In this document: piece by piece, positions 1 to 10,345 of the stretch
Numbering within the stretch: the first letter of the stretch is position 1
Layout: the number at the start of each line of letters is the position of its first letter
Assembly: GCA_948144175.1 (NCBI GenBank)
Contig: CANXME010002456.1
Coordinates: forward strand, 124,001 to 188,000
Length of the DNA stretch: 64,000 nucleotides
Direction: 5' to 3'
Source: Closterium sp. NIES-65
Lineage: Eukaryota > Streptophyta > Zygnematophyceae > Desmidiales > Closteriaceae
Program-made: the position numbers and the translations under genes
Notes under the pieces: generated by a model
Databases searched by the model: none
Told to the model about the DNA's origin: nothing
Seen by the model: the letters and a program-made list of their open reading frames with translations, nothing else

Positions 1-351
1 GGGGTCGTGGTGGCGGTACCCTCACTCACCTCGTGGGGGTCGTGGCAGCGGTATCCTCACTCACCTCGTGGGGGTCGTGGCAGCGGTAACCTCACTCACC
101 TCGTGGGGGTCGTGGCGGCGGTACCCTCACTCACCTCGTGGGGGTCGTGGCAGCGGTACCCTCACTCACCTCTTGGGGGTCGTGGCAGCGGTACCCTCAC
201 TCACCTCGTGGGGGCCGTGGCAGCGGTACCCTGACTCACCTCGTGGGGGTCGTGGCAGCGGTACCCTCACTCACCTCGTGGAGGTCGTGGCAGCGGTACC
301 CTCACTCACCTCGTGGGGGTCGTGGCAGCGGCACCCACCCTCACTCAACTC

Positions 352-1277
352 GTGGGGGTCGTGGCAGCGGTACCCTCACTCACCTCGTGGGGGTCATGGC
401 AGCGGCACCCTCACTCACCTCGTGGGGGTCGTGGCAGCGGTACCCTCACTCACCTCGTGGGGGTCGTGGCAGCGGTACCCTCACTCACCTCGTGGGGGTC
501 GTGGCGGCAATACCCTCACTCACCTCGTGGGGGTCGTGGCGGCGGCGGTACCCTCACTCACCCCGTAGGGGTCGTGGCAGCGGTACCCTCACTCACCTCG
601 TGGGGGTCGTGGCAGCGGTACCCTCACTCACCTCGTGGGGGTCGTGGCGGCGGTACCCTCACTCACATCGTGGGGGTCGTGGCAGCGGTACCCTCACTCA
701 CCTCGTGGGGGTCGTGGCAGCGGTACCCTCACTCACCTCGTGGGGGTCGTGGCAGCGGTACCCTCACTCACCTCGTGGGGGTCGTGGCGGCAATACCCTC
801 ACTCACTTCGTGGGGGTCGTGGCGGCGGCGGTACCCTCACTCACCTCGTGGGGGTCGTGGCAGCGGTACCCTCACTCACCTCGTGAGGGTCGTGGCGGCG
901 GTACCCTCACTCACCTCGTGGGGGTCGTGGCAGCGGTACCCTCACTCACCTCGTGGGGGTCGTGGCGGCGGTACCCTCACTCACCTCGTGGGGGTCGTGG
1001 CAGCGGTACCCTCACTCACCTCGTGGGGGTCGTGGCAGCGGTACCCTCACTCACCTCGTGGGGGTCGTGGCGGCGGCGGTACCCTCACTCACCTCGTGGG
1101 GGTCGTGGCAGCGGTACCCTCACTCACCTCGTGGGGGTCGTGGCGGCGGCGGTACCCTCACTCACCTCGTGGGGCTCGTGGCAGCGGTACCCTCACTCAC
1201 CTCGTGGGGGTCGTGGCAGCGGTACCCTCACTCACCTCGTGGGGGTCGTGGCAGCGGTACCCTCACTCACCTCGTGG
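352..1277. repeat. Higher-order block of the 35-bp array, copy 1
   Basis: This block recurs at about 3712-4637, offset by exactly 3360 bp, which is 96 units of 35 bp. Both copies share the same order of variant units, including the rare CCCCGTAGGGG unit (TAG at 566-568 here). A few scattered substitutions separate the copies. The shared order of variants is what shows a segmental duplication within the array rather than simple unit similarity. The edges are approximate. Confidence 0.75.
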
Positions 1278-3711
1278 GAGTCGTGGCAGCGGTACCCTCA
1301 CTCACCTCGTGGGGGTCGTGGTGGCGGTACCCTCACTCACCTCGTGGGGGTCGTGGCAGCGGTATCCTCACTCACATCGTGGGGGTCGTGGCAGCGGTAC
1401 CCTCACTCACCTCGTGGGGGTCGTGGCAGCGGTACCCTCACTCACCTCGTGGGGGTCGTGGCAGCGGTACCCTCACTCACCTCGTGGGGGTCGTGGCGGC
1501 AATACCCTCACTCACCTCGTGGGGGTCGTGGCGGCGGCGGTACCCTCACTCACCTCGTGGGGGTCGTGGCAGCGGTACCCTCACTCACCTCGTGGGGGTC
1601 GTGGCGGCGGTACCCTCACTCACCTCGTGGGGGTCGTGGCAGCGGTACCCTCACTCACCTCGTGGGGGTCGTGGCGGCGGTACCCTCACTCACCTCGTGG
1701 GGGTCGTGGCAGCGGTACCCTCACTCACCTCGTGGGGGTCGTGGCAGCGGTACCCTCACTCACCTCGTGGGGGTCGTGGCGGCGGCGGTACCCTCACTCA
1801 CCTCGTGGGGGTCGTGGCAGCGGTACCCTCACTCACCTCGTGGGGGTCGTGGCGGCGGCGGTACCCTCACTCACCTCGTGGGGCTCGTGGCAGCGGTACC
1901 CTCACTCACCTCGTGGGGGTCGTGGCAGCGGTACCCTCACTCACCTCGTGGGGGTCGTGGCAGCGGTACCCTCACTCACCTCGTGGGAGTCGTGGCAGCG
2001 GTACCCTCACTCACCTCGTGGGGGTCGTGGTGGCGGTACCCTCACTCACCTCGTGGGGGTCGTGGCAGCGGTATCCTCACTCACCTCGTGGGGGTCGTGG
2101 CAGCGGTACCCTCACTCACCTCGTGGGGGTCGTGGCAGCGGTACCCTCACTCACCTCTTGGGGGTCGTGGCAGCGGTACCCTCACTCACCTCGTGGGGGC
2201 CGTGGCAGCGGTACCCTGACTCACCTCGTGGGGGTCGTGGCAGCGGTACCCTCACTCACCTCGTGGAGGTCTTGGCAGCGGTACCCTCACTCACCTCGTG
2301 GAGGTCGTGGCAGCGGTACCCTCACTCACCTCGTGGGGGTCGTGGCAGCGGCACCCACCCTCACTCACCTCGTGGGGGTCGTGGCAGCGGTACCCTCACT
2401 CACCTCGTGGGGGTCGTGGCAGCGGTACCCTCACTCACCTCGTGGGGGTCATGGCAGCGGCACCCTCACTCACCTCGTGGGGGTCGTGGCAGCGGTACCC
2501 TCACTCTCCTCGTGGGGGTCGTGGCAGCGGTACCCTCACTCACCTCGTGGGGGTCGTGGCGGCAATACCCTCACTCACCTCGTGGGGGTCGTGGCAGCGG
2601 CGGTACCCTCACTCACCTCGTGGGGGTCGTGGCAGCGGTACCCTCACTCACCTCGTGGGGGTCGTGGCGGCGGCGGTACCCTCACTCACCTCGTGGGGCT
2701 CGTGGCAGCGGTACCCTCACTCACCTCGTGGGGGTCGTGGCAGCGGTACCCTCACTCACCTCGTGGGGGTCGTGGCAGCGGTACCCTCACTCACCTCGTG
2801 GGGGTCGTGGCAGCGGTACCCTCACTCACCTCGTGGGGGTCGATGGCGGTACCCTCACTCACCTCGTGGGGGTCGTGGCAGCGGTATCCTCACTCACCTC
2901 GTGGGGGTCGTGGCGGCGGTACCCTCACTCACATCGTGGGGGTCGTGGCAGCGGTACCCTCACTCACCTCGTGGGGGTCGTGGCAGCGGTACCCTCACTC
3001 ATCTCGTGGGGGTCGTGGCGGCGGTACCCTCACTCACCTCGTGGGGTCGTGGCAGCGGTACCCTCACTCACCTCGTGGGGGTCGTGGCAGCGGTACCCTC
3101 ACTCACCTCGTGGGGGTCGTGGCAGCGGTACCCTCACTCACCTCTTGGGGGTCGTGGCAGCGGTACCCTCACTCACCTCGTGGGGGCCGTGGCAGCGGTA
3201 CCCTGACTCACCTCGTGGGGGTCGTGGCAGCGGTACCCTCACTCACCTCGTGGAGGTCGTGGCAGCGGTACCCTCACTCACCTCGTGGAGGTCGTGGCAG
3301 CAGTACCCTGACTCACCTCGTGGGGGTCGTGGCAGCGGTACCCTCACTCACCTCGTGGAGGTCGTGGCAGCGGTACCCTCACTCACCTCGTGGGGGTCGT
3401 GGCAGCGGCACCCACCCTCACTCACCTCGTGGGGGTCGTGGCAGCGGTACCCTCACTCACCTCGTGGGGGTCGTGGCAGCGGTACCCTCACTCACCTCGT
3501 GGGGGTCATGGCAGCGGCACCCTCACTCACCTCGTGGGGGTCGTGGCAGCGGTACCCTCACTCACCTCGTGGGGGTCGTGGCAGCGGTACCCTCACTCAC
3601 CTCGTGGGGGTCGTGGCGGCAATACCCTCACTCACCTCGTGGGGGTCGTGGCGGCGGCGGTACCCTCACTCACCTCGTGGGGGTCGTGGCAGCAGTACCC
3701 TCACTCACCTC

Positions 3712-4637
3712 GTGGGGGTCGTGGCAGCGGTACCCTCACTCACCTCGTGGGGGTCATGGCAGCGGCACCCTCACTCACCTCGTGGGGGTCGTGGCAGCGG
3801 TACCCTCACTCACCTCGTGGGGGTCGTGGCAGCGGTACCCTCACTCACCTTGTGGGGGTCGTGGCGGCAATACCCTCACTCACCTCGTGGGGGTCGTGGC
3901 GGCGGCGGTACCCTCACTCACCCCGTAGGGGTCGTGGCAGCGGTACCCTCACTCACCTCGTGGGGGTCGTGGCAGCGGTACCCTCACTCACCTCGTGGGG
4001 GTCGTGGCGGCGGTACCCTCACTCACATCGTGGGGGTCGTGGCAGCGGTACCCTCACTCACCTCGTGGGGGTCGTGGCAGCGGTACCCTCACTCACCTCG
4101 TGGGGGTCGTGGCAGCTGTACCCTCACTCACCTCGTGGGGGTCGTGGCGGCAATACCCTCACTCACTTCGTGGGGGTCGTGGCGGCGGCGGTACCCTCAC
4201 TCACCTCGTGGGGGTCGTGGCAGCGGTACCTTCACTCACCTCGTGAGGGTCGTGGCGGCGCTACCCTCACTCACCTCGTGGGGGTCGTGGCAGCGGTACC
4301 CTCACTCACCTCGTGGGGGTCGTGGCGGCGGTACCCTCACTCACCTCGTGGGGGTCGTGGCAGCGGTACCCTCACTCACCTCGTGGGGGTCGTGGCAGCG
4401 GTACCCTCACTCACCTCGTGGGGGTCGTGGCGGCGGCGGTACCCTCACTCACCTCGTGGGTGTCGTGGCAGCGGTACCCTCACTCACCTCGTGGGGGTCG
4501 TGGCGGCGGCGGTACCCTCACTCACCTCGTGGGGCTCGTGGCAGCGGTACCCTCACTCACCTCGTGGGGGTCGTGGCAGCGGTACCCTCACTCACCTCGT
4601 GGGGGTCGTGGCAGCGGTACCCTCACTCACCTCGTGG
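3712..4637. repeat. Higher-order block of the 35-bp array, copy 2
   Basis: Partner of the block at 352-1277, offset by 3360 bp. It keeps the rare CCCCGTAGGGG unit (TAG ending at 3928). Visible differences from copy 1 include CTTGTGGGG near 3850, CAGCTGTACC near 4115, CTTCACTC near 4230, GGCGCTACC near 4260 and GGGTGTCG near 4459. The low divergence implies a recent duplication or recent homogenisation. Confidence 0.75.
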
Positions 4638-7600
4638 GGGTCGTGGCAGCGGTACCCTCACTCACCTCGTGGGGGTCGTGGCAGCGGTACCCTCACTCAC
4701 CTCGTGGGGGTCGTGGCAGCGGTACCCTCACTCACCTCGTGGGGGTCATGGCAGCGGCACCCTCACTCACCTCGTGGGGGTCGTGGCAGCGGTACCCTCA
4801 CTCACCTCGTGGGGGTCGTGGCAGCGGTACCCTCACTCACCTCGTGGGGGTCGTGCCGGCAATACCCTCACTCACCTCGTGGGGGTCGTGGCGGCGGCGG
4901 TACCCTCACTCACCTCGTGGGGGTCGTGGCAGCGGTACCCTCACTCACCTCGTGGGGGTCGTGGTGGCGGTACCCTCACTCACCTCGTGGGGGTCGTGGC
5001 AGCGGTATCCTCACTCACCTCGTGGGGGTCGTGGCAGCGGTACCCTCACTCACCTCCTGGGGGTCGTGGCGGCGGTACCCTCACTCACCTCGTGGGGGTC
5101 GTGGCAGCGGTACCCTCACTCACCTCGTGGGGGTCGTGGCAGCGGTACCCTCACTCATCTCTTGGGGGTCGTGGCAGCGGTACCCTCACTCACCTCGTGG
5201 GGGCCGTGGCAGCGGTACCCTGACTCACCTCGTGGGGGTCGTGGCAGCGGTACCCTCACTCACCTCGTGGAGGTCGTGGCAGCGGTACTCTCACTCACCT
5301 CATGGGGGTCGTGGCAGCGGTACCCTGACTCACCTCGTGGGGGTCGTGGCAGCGGTACCCTCACTCACCTCGTGGAGGTCGTGGCAGCGGTACCCTCACT
5401 CACCTCGTGGGGGTCGTGGCAGCGGCACCCACCCTCACTCACCTCGTGGGGGTCGTGGCAGCGGTACCCTCACTCACCTCGTGGGGGTCGTGGCAGCGGT
5501 ACCCTCACTCACCTCGTGGGGGTCATGGCAGCGGCACCCTCACTCACCTCGTGGGGGTCGTGGCAGCGGTACCCTCACTCACCTCGTGGGGGTCGTGGCA
5601 GCGGTACCCTCACTCACCTCGTGGGGGTCGTGCCGGCAATACCCTCACTCACCTCGTGGGGGTCGTGGCGGCGGCGGTACCCTCACTCACCTCATGGGGG
5701 TCGTGGCAGCGGTACCCTCACTCACCTCGTGGGGGTCGTGGCAGCGGTACCCTCACTCACCTCGTGGGGGTCGTGGCAGCGGTACCCTCACTCACCTCGT
5801 GGGGGTCGTGGCAGCGGTACCCTCACTCACCTCGTGGGGGTCGTGGCAGCGGTACCCTCACTCACCTCGTGGGGGCCGAGGCGGCGACGGTACCCTCACT
5901 CACCTCATGGGGGTCGTGGCAGCGGTACCCTCACTCACCTCGTGGGGGTCGTGGCAGCGGTACCCTCACTCACCTCGTGGGGGTCGTGGCAGCGGTACCC
6001 TCACTCACCGCGTGGGGGTCGTGGTAGCGGTACCCTCACTCACCTCGTGGGGGTCGTGGCAGCGGTACCCTCACTCACCTCGTGGGGGTCATGGCAGCGG
6101 TACCCTCACTCACCTCGTGGGGGTCGTGGCAGCGGTACCCTCACTCACCTCGTGGGGGTCGTGGCAGCGGTACCCTCACTCACCTCGTGGGGGTCGTGGC
6201 AGCGGTACCCTCACTCACCTCGTGGGGGTCGTGGCAGCGGTACCCTCACTCACCTCGTGGGGGTCGTGGCAGCGGTACCCTCACTTACCTCGTGGGCGTC
6301 GTGGCAGCGGTACCCTCACTCACCTCGTGGGGGTCGTGGCGGCGGCGGTACCCTCACTCACCTCGTGGGGGTCGTGGCAGCGGTACCCTCACTCACCTCG
6401 TGGGGGTCGTGGCAGCGGTACCCTCACTCACCTCGTGGGGGTCGTGGCAGCGGTATCCTCACTCACCTCGTGGGGGCCGAGGCGGCAACGGTACCCTCAC
6501 TCACCTCATGGGGGTCGTGGCGGCAATACCCTCACTCACCTCGTGGGGGTCGTGGCGGCGGCGGTACCCTCACTCACCTCGTGGGGGTCGTGGCAGCGGT
6601 ACCCTCACTCACCTCGTGGGGGTCGTGGCAGCGGTACCCTCACTCACCTCGTGGGGGTCGTGGCAGCGGTACCCTCACTCACCTCGTGCGGGTCGTGGCA
6701 GCAGTACCCTCACTCACCTCGTGGGGGTCGTGGCAGCGGTACCCTCACTCACCTCGTGGGGGTCGTGGCAGCGGTACCCTCACTCACCTCGTGCGGGTCG
6801 TGGCAGCGGTACCCTCACTCACCTCGTGGGGGTCGTGGCAGCGGTACCCTCACTCACCTCGTGGGGGTCGTGGCGGCAATACCCTCACTCACCTCGTGGG
6901 GGTCGTGGCGGCGGCGGAACCCTCACTCACCTCGTGGGGGTCGTGGCAGCGGTACCCTCACTCACCTCGTGGGGGTCGTGGCAGCGGTACCCTCACTCAC
7001 CTCGTGGGGGTCGTGGCAGCGGTACCCTCACTCACCTCGTGGGGGTCGTGGCAGCGGTACCCTCACTCACCTCGTGGGGGTCGTGGCAGCGGTACCCTCA
7101 CTCACCTCGTGGGGGTCGTGGCGGCGTAACCCTCAGTCACCTCGTGGGGGTCGTGGCAGCGGTACCCTCACTCACCTCGTGGGGGTCGTGGCAGCGGTAC
7201 CCTCACTCACCTCGTGGGGGTCGTGGCAGCGGTACCCTCACTCACCTCTTGGGGGTCGTGGCAGCGGTACCCTGACTCACCTCGTGGGGGCCGTGGCAGC
7301 GGTACCCTGACTCACCTCGTGGGGGTCGTGGCAGCGGTACCCTCACTCACCTCGTGGAGGTCGTGGCAGCGGTACCCTCACTCACCTCGTGGGGGTCGTG
7401 GCAGCGGTACCCTGACTCACCTCGTGGGGGTCGTGGCAGCGGTACCCTCACTCACCTCGTGGAGGTCGTGGCAGCGGTACCCTCACTCACCTCGTGGGGG
7501 TCGTTGCAGCGGCACCCACCCTCACTCACCTCGTGGGGGTCGTGGCAGCGGTACCTTCACTCACCTCGTGGGGGTCGTGGCAGCGGTACCCTCACTCACC

Positions 7601-8213
7601 TCGTGGGGGTCATGGCAGCGGCACCCTCACTCACCTCGTGGGGGTCGTGGCAGCGGTACCCTCACTCACCTCGTGGGGGTCGTGGCAGCGGTACCCTCAC
7701 TCACCTAGTGGGGGTCGTGGCGGCAATACCCTCACTCACCTCGTGGGGGTCGTGGCGGCGGCGGTACCCTCACTCACCTCGTGGGGGTCGTGGCAGCGGT
7801 ACCCTCACTCACCTCGTGGGGGTCGTGGCAGCGGTACCCTCACTCACCTCGTGGGGGTCGTGGCAGCGGTACCCTCACTCACCTCGTGGGGGTCGTGGCA
7901 GCGGTACCCTCACTCACCTCGTGGGGGTCGTGGCAGCGGTACCCTCACTCACCTCGTGGGGGTCGTGGCAGCGGTACCCTCACTCACCTCGTGGGGGTCG
8001 TGGTGGCGGTACCCTCACTCACCTCGTGGGGGTCGTGGCAGCGGTATCCTCACTCACCTCGTGGGGGTCATGGCAGCGGCACCCTCACTCACCTCGTGGG
8101 GGTCGTGGCAGCGGTACCCTCACTCACCTCGTGGGGGTCGTGGCAGCGGTACCCTCACTCACCTCGTGGAGGTCGTGGCAGCGGTACCCTCACTCACCTC
8201 GTGGGGGTCGTGG

Positions 8214-8602
8214 CACCCGACTTCCTGGTCGACCTCTCCCCTGTCGTCGGCTCCCCTGCCGACTGCCCGGTCGCCGACTGCCCCGTAGTCGGCTTCACGG
8301 CTTCCTGCTCCCTTGTTGGCTGCTGCACCTCGACCTGCTCCTCCCCTGTCGACCTCGGCGTCAATCCCATGTCCACCAGCCTCTCGTCATGTCGGCCACC
8401 GGCGATGCACTTGGCCAGCGCCGAAGGCGACGTCCCACTACTCCCCTCATCGCCGGAGGCCGACACCGAGGTCAGCCCACGCAGGTCGGCCGCGAGGGGA
8501 GGGGCAGGGGTCGGGTTTAGGGTTTAGCGTTGGCCGTCCTCGATGTCCTCAGCAGCAAGTTCGCCGACCTCGGCAAGCAGCGGCAGCGTCGCCGACGAGG
8601 TG
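8214..8602 (-). pseudogene. copia pol linker remnant (between integrase and the missing RT)
   Basis: After the integrase frame closes at 8603, the reading frame that starts at positions divisible by three continues with an acidic and leucine-containing stretch (SATLPLLAEVGELAAEDIED), ending in a TAA near 8525. Beyond that stop the same frame runs to the minisatellite edge as a low-complexity segment rich in S, T, G, E, Q and P, with short repeats of the type PTTGQSATGQSAGEPTTGE. Such a disordered linker normally sits between the integrase C-terminal region and the reverse transcriptase of copia polyproteins. No RT motif is present before the sequence becomes the 35-bp array at 8213. The assignment as linker is inferred from position and composition; the switch of frame near 8620 is probably a one-base indel. 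Confidence 0.55.
8513..8527 (+). repeat. Short plant-type telomere-like motif (two TTTAGGG-like units)
   Basis: The plus strand reads GGGTTTAGGGTTTAG, two tandem copies of the Arabidopsis-type telomere heptamer apart from the incomplete end. On the minus strand it lies within the copia linker remnant and supplies the TAA that closes that frame. Two units are too few to call an interstitial telomere with certainty; chance or a repair scar are both possible. Confidence 0.5.
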
Positions 8603-10345
8603 TCAGAGGGCGGGATGGACGGGCGGCCGGACACCATGCTCCAACTTCCACTCGGCCAGCGACATCTCCTCGTAGAACACCACGTCCGACGTGGTGACCA
8701 CCCGGTTGGCGTCGACGTCGAGGAGCTCCCAGCCCTTGCTCGCCGCTGACACACCAAGGTGAAGGCCCCACCGGGCCTTCGGCTTCAGCTTCCCACCACG
8801 CTGCTGCTCGGAGACAAGAAACTGCGCCATGCAGCCCCACACCCGCGCCATCGACAAGTCGGGCTTCTGCCCGGTCAGCAGCTGGTACGGTGTCGTCCTC
8901 GACGGCAGCGTCGACCGTTCCAGGCAGTTGCGGACCCAGATGGCTTGCCGCAGAGCGAGGTGCCACCAGTGGTGCTGCACGCCCATGTGCAGCAGCATCG
9001 TCCGCACCGACTCCACCACCGTCCTCATCTCCCGCTCCGCCATGCCGTTCTGCTGCGGGGTGTATGGGCAGGTCAGGTCGTGGACGATCCCCTTGTCGTC
9101 CACGAAGTCGGTGAAGTTCCTCCCGAGGAACTCCCCTCCTCGGTCCGAGCACAACTGCAGCACCGACTTCTTCGTCTGCCTCTCCACCAACACCAGCCAC
9201 TTCTGGAACTCCAGCAGCACGTCCGACTTCTTGGCGACCGGCCTCACCCACACGAAGCGGGTCTTGCGGTCCTTTAGCAGCAGGAAGTACAAGCTGCCAT
9301 CCTTGGCAGCCACGCGGAACGGCCCGCACAGGTCGATGTGCACGACGGCCAGCACGTCGTCGGCGTCGGAGCCTTGGTCGGGGAAGGTGTGCCACGCCAG
9401 CTTCCCGCCGACGCACGAGACACACGGGGAGTCGGCGCCCGTCGCCGACTTGAGGTCCAGCCCAATGGCGACCTCGTGCTTCGCCGAGCTCCGGATGGTG
9501 TCCATGCCGACGTGCGCCAGCCTCGCGTGCATCCGGTCCGGCGTCGACTTCGTCTTCGAGACAATCGCCCGCAGAGCCACAACCTCCGGCGTGGGTGACG
9601 TCGACGTTGTCGAGCAGGGACGCAGGTCGGTGCAGAGGACTCGCCCAGAGTACGTCGCCCAACCAAGCACCTCCCCAGCCGCCGAGACGAGCAGCATGCC
9701 GTCTCCGTCCTCCTGCAGCTTCACGCCGTGCTCCTTCAGCTGGCCGGCCGACAGCAGGTTGGCCCGCAAACCCGGGACGAACAGCACGTCGAGGATGAGC
9801 ACCTGCTTCCCGGTCTCCCCTTGCGGAGCGACGGTGCCTCGGCCCTGGACGTCCTGCAGCGCCCCATTGAAGCCGCGCACGTGCTTGATGGAGCCGCTCG
9901 GCTGCAGGTCGACGAAGACCTCCTTCGTCCCCATCAGGTGGTGGGAGCAGCCGCTGTCGAGCAGGACCACCGCCGGGTTTGCCTGCACAGCCGCCGCCAC
10001 CGCCTGGAAATCCTCTCCGGTCTCCGGCGCCAGCGAGACGGTCGGCTCCACGACGTCGACCAGCGAGCACGTCGCTGTTTTGGCGTCCTGCGTCTTGCCG
10101 CCAGCAGAGGAGTCGGCGTCCTTCGCCGAGGTCGACTTCTTGGTCGACTACTTCTCCTTGCGCGGCTGATTCCCTTCTCGACGAGGACGACGACTGCTCG
10201 ACCTCCCGCGGCCGCCCTTGTCGTCGTCGTCGTCGGAGTCGCTGCGGTCGGGACACTCGAAGGAGAGGCGGTCGGGGCTGTGGCAGATCCAGCACTCCCG
10301 ACGTCGGCCTCCTCCTCCTCGACCGCCGTCCTTGGTCGACTTCTT
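8603..10345 (-). pseudogene. pol: Ty1/copia pol remnant: zinc knuckle, protease, integrase; RT and RNase H missing
   Basis: This frame encodes the middle of a copia polyprotein, which processes itself and inserts element cDNA into the host genome. In order: a degraded zinc knuckle (10253-10294), an in-frame TAG (10148-10150), a protease active-site motif with D-S-G at 9950-9958 followed by CSHHLMG, and an integrase. The integrase zinc-binding set is His at 9527-9529, His at 9512-9514, Cys at 9422-9424 and Cys at 9413-9415 (H-x4-H-x29-C-x2-C). The catalytic residues are Asp 9332-9334, Asp 9143-9145 and Glu 9035-9037, with exactly 35 residues between the last two. TPQQNGMAER surrounds the Glu. 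A C-terminal region with RVWGCMAQF and VTTSDVVFYEE follows. The frame closes at 8603, before any reverse transcriptase. The protease-integrase order and absent chromodomain exclude gypsy. It cannot make a functional polyprotein as it stands. Confidence 0.93.
10253..10294 (-). other. Degenerate CCHC zinc knuckle of copia Gag
   Basis: Fourteen residues read CWICHSPDRLSFEC. The spacing of the three cysteines is that of a retroviral-type knuckle (C-x2-C-x4-H-x4-C), but the histidine position carries Arg, encoded by CGC at 10268-10270, one transition away from a His codon. The metal site is therefore probably lost. It lies in the pol frame, not the frame of the upstream gag body, which is one reason to infer a frame break near 10345. 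It is followed by an acidic run of serine and aspartates and then a basic stretch. Confidence 0.75.

Larger units (their letters stand above)
1..8213. repeat. 35-bp GC-rich minisatellite array
   Basis: Head-to-tail units of 35 bp fill this stretch; a typical copy is 1021-1055. The unit contains the pieces CTCACTCACC, TCGTGGGGGTCGTGG and CAGCGGTACC, the last giving a KpnI-type GGTACC across most unit joins. Composition is 24 G/C of 35. Recurrent variants are GGCGGCGGCGGTACC (38-bp units), a CACCCACCC unit (for example near 331, 2351, 3411, 5428 and 7514), GGCAATACC, CATGGCAGCGGCACC, and a CCCTGACTCAC unit. The array is cut off by the window start and ends abruptly in the copia remnant at about 8213. 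The consensus has no stop codon in any plus-strand frame and 35 is not a multiple of 3, so very long ORFs arise in all three frames by chance. I see no evidence of coding function. Confidence 0.97.

Noticed and set aside
138..8527. ORFs of 388-1636 codons in the 35-bp array, plus strand
   Set aside because: They overlap in all three frames, have exactly the repeat period, begin at arbitrary repeat units and end at rare TGA/TAG variants. This is what a stop-free 35-bp tandem repeat gives by chance.
8829..10169. 446-codon plus-strand ORF opposite copia pol
   Set aside because: It is the antisense shadow of the protease-integrase frame in GC-rich DNA. The minus strand carries precise catalytic motifs and the plus strand shows none.
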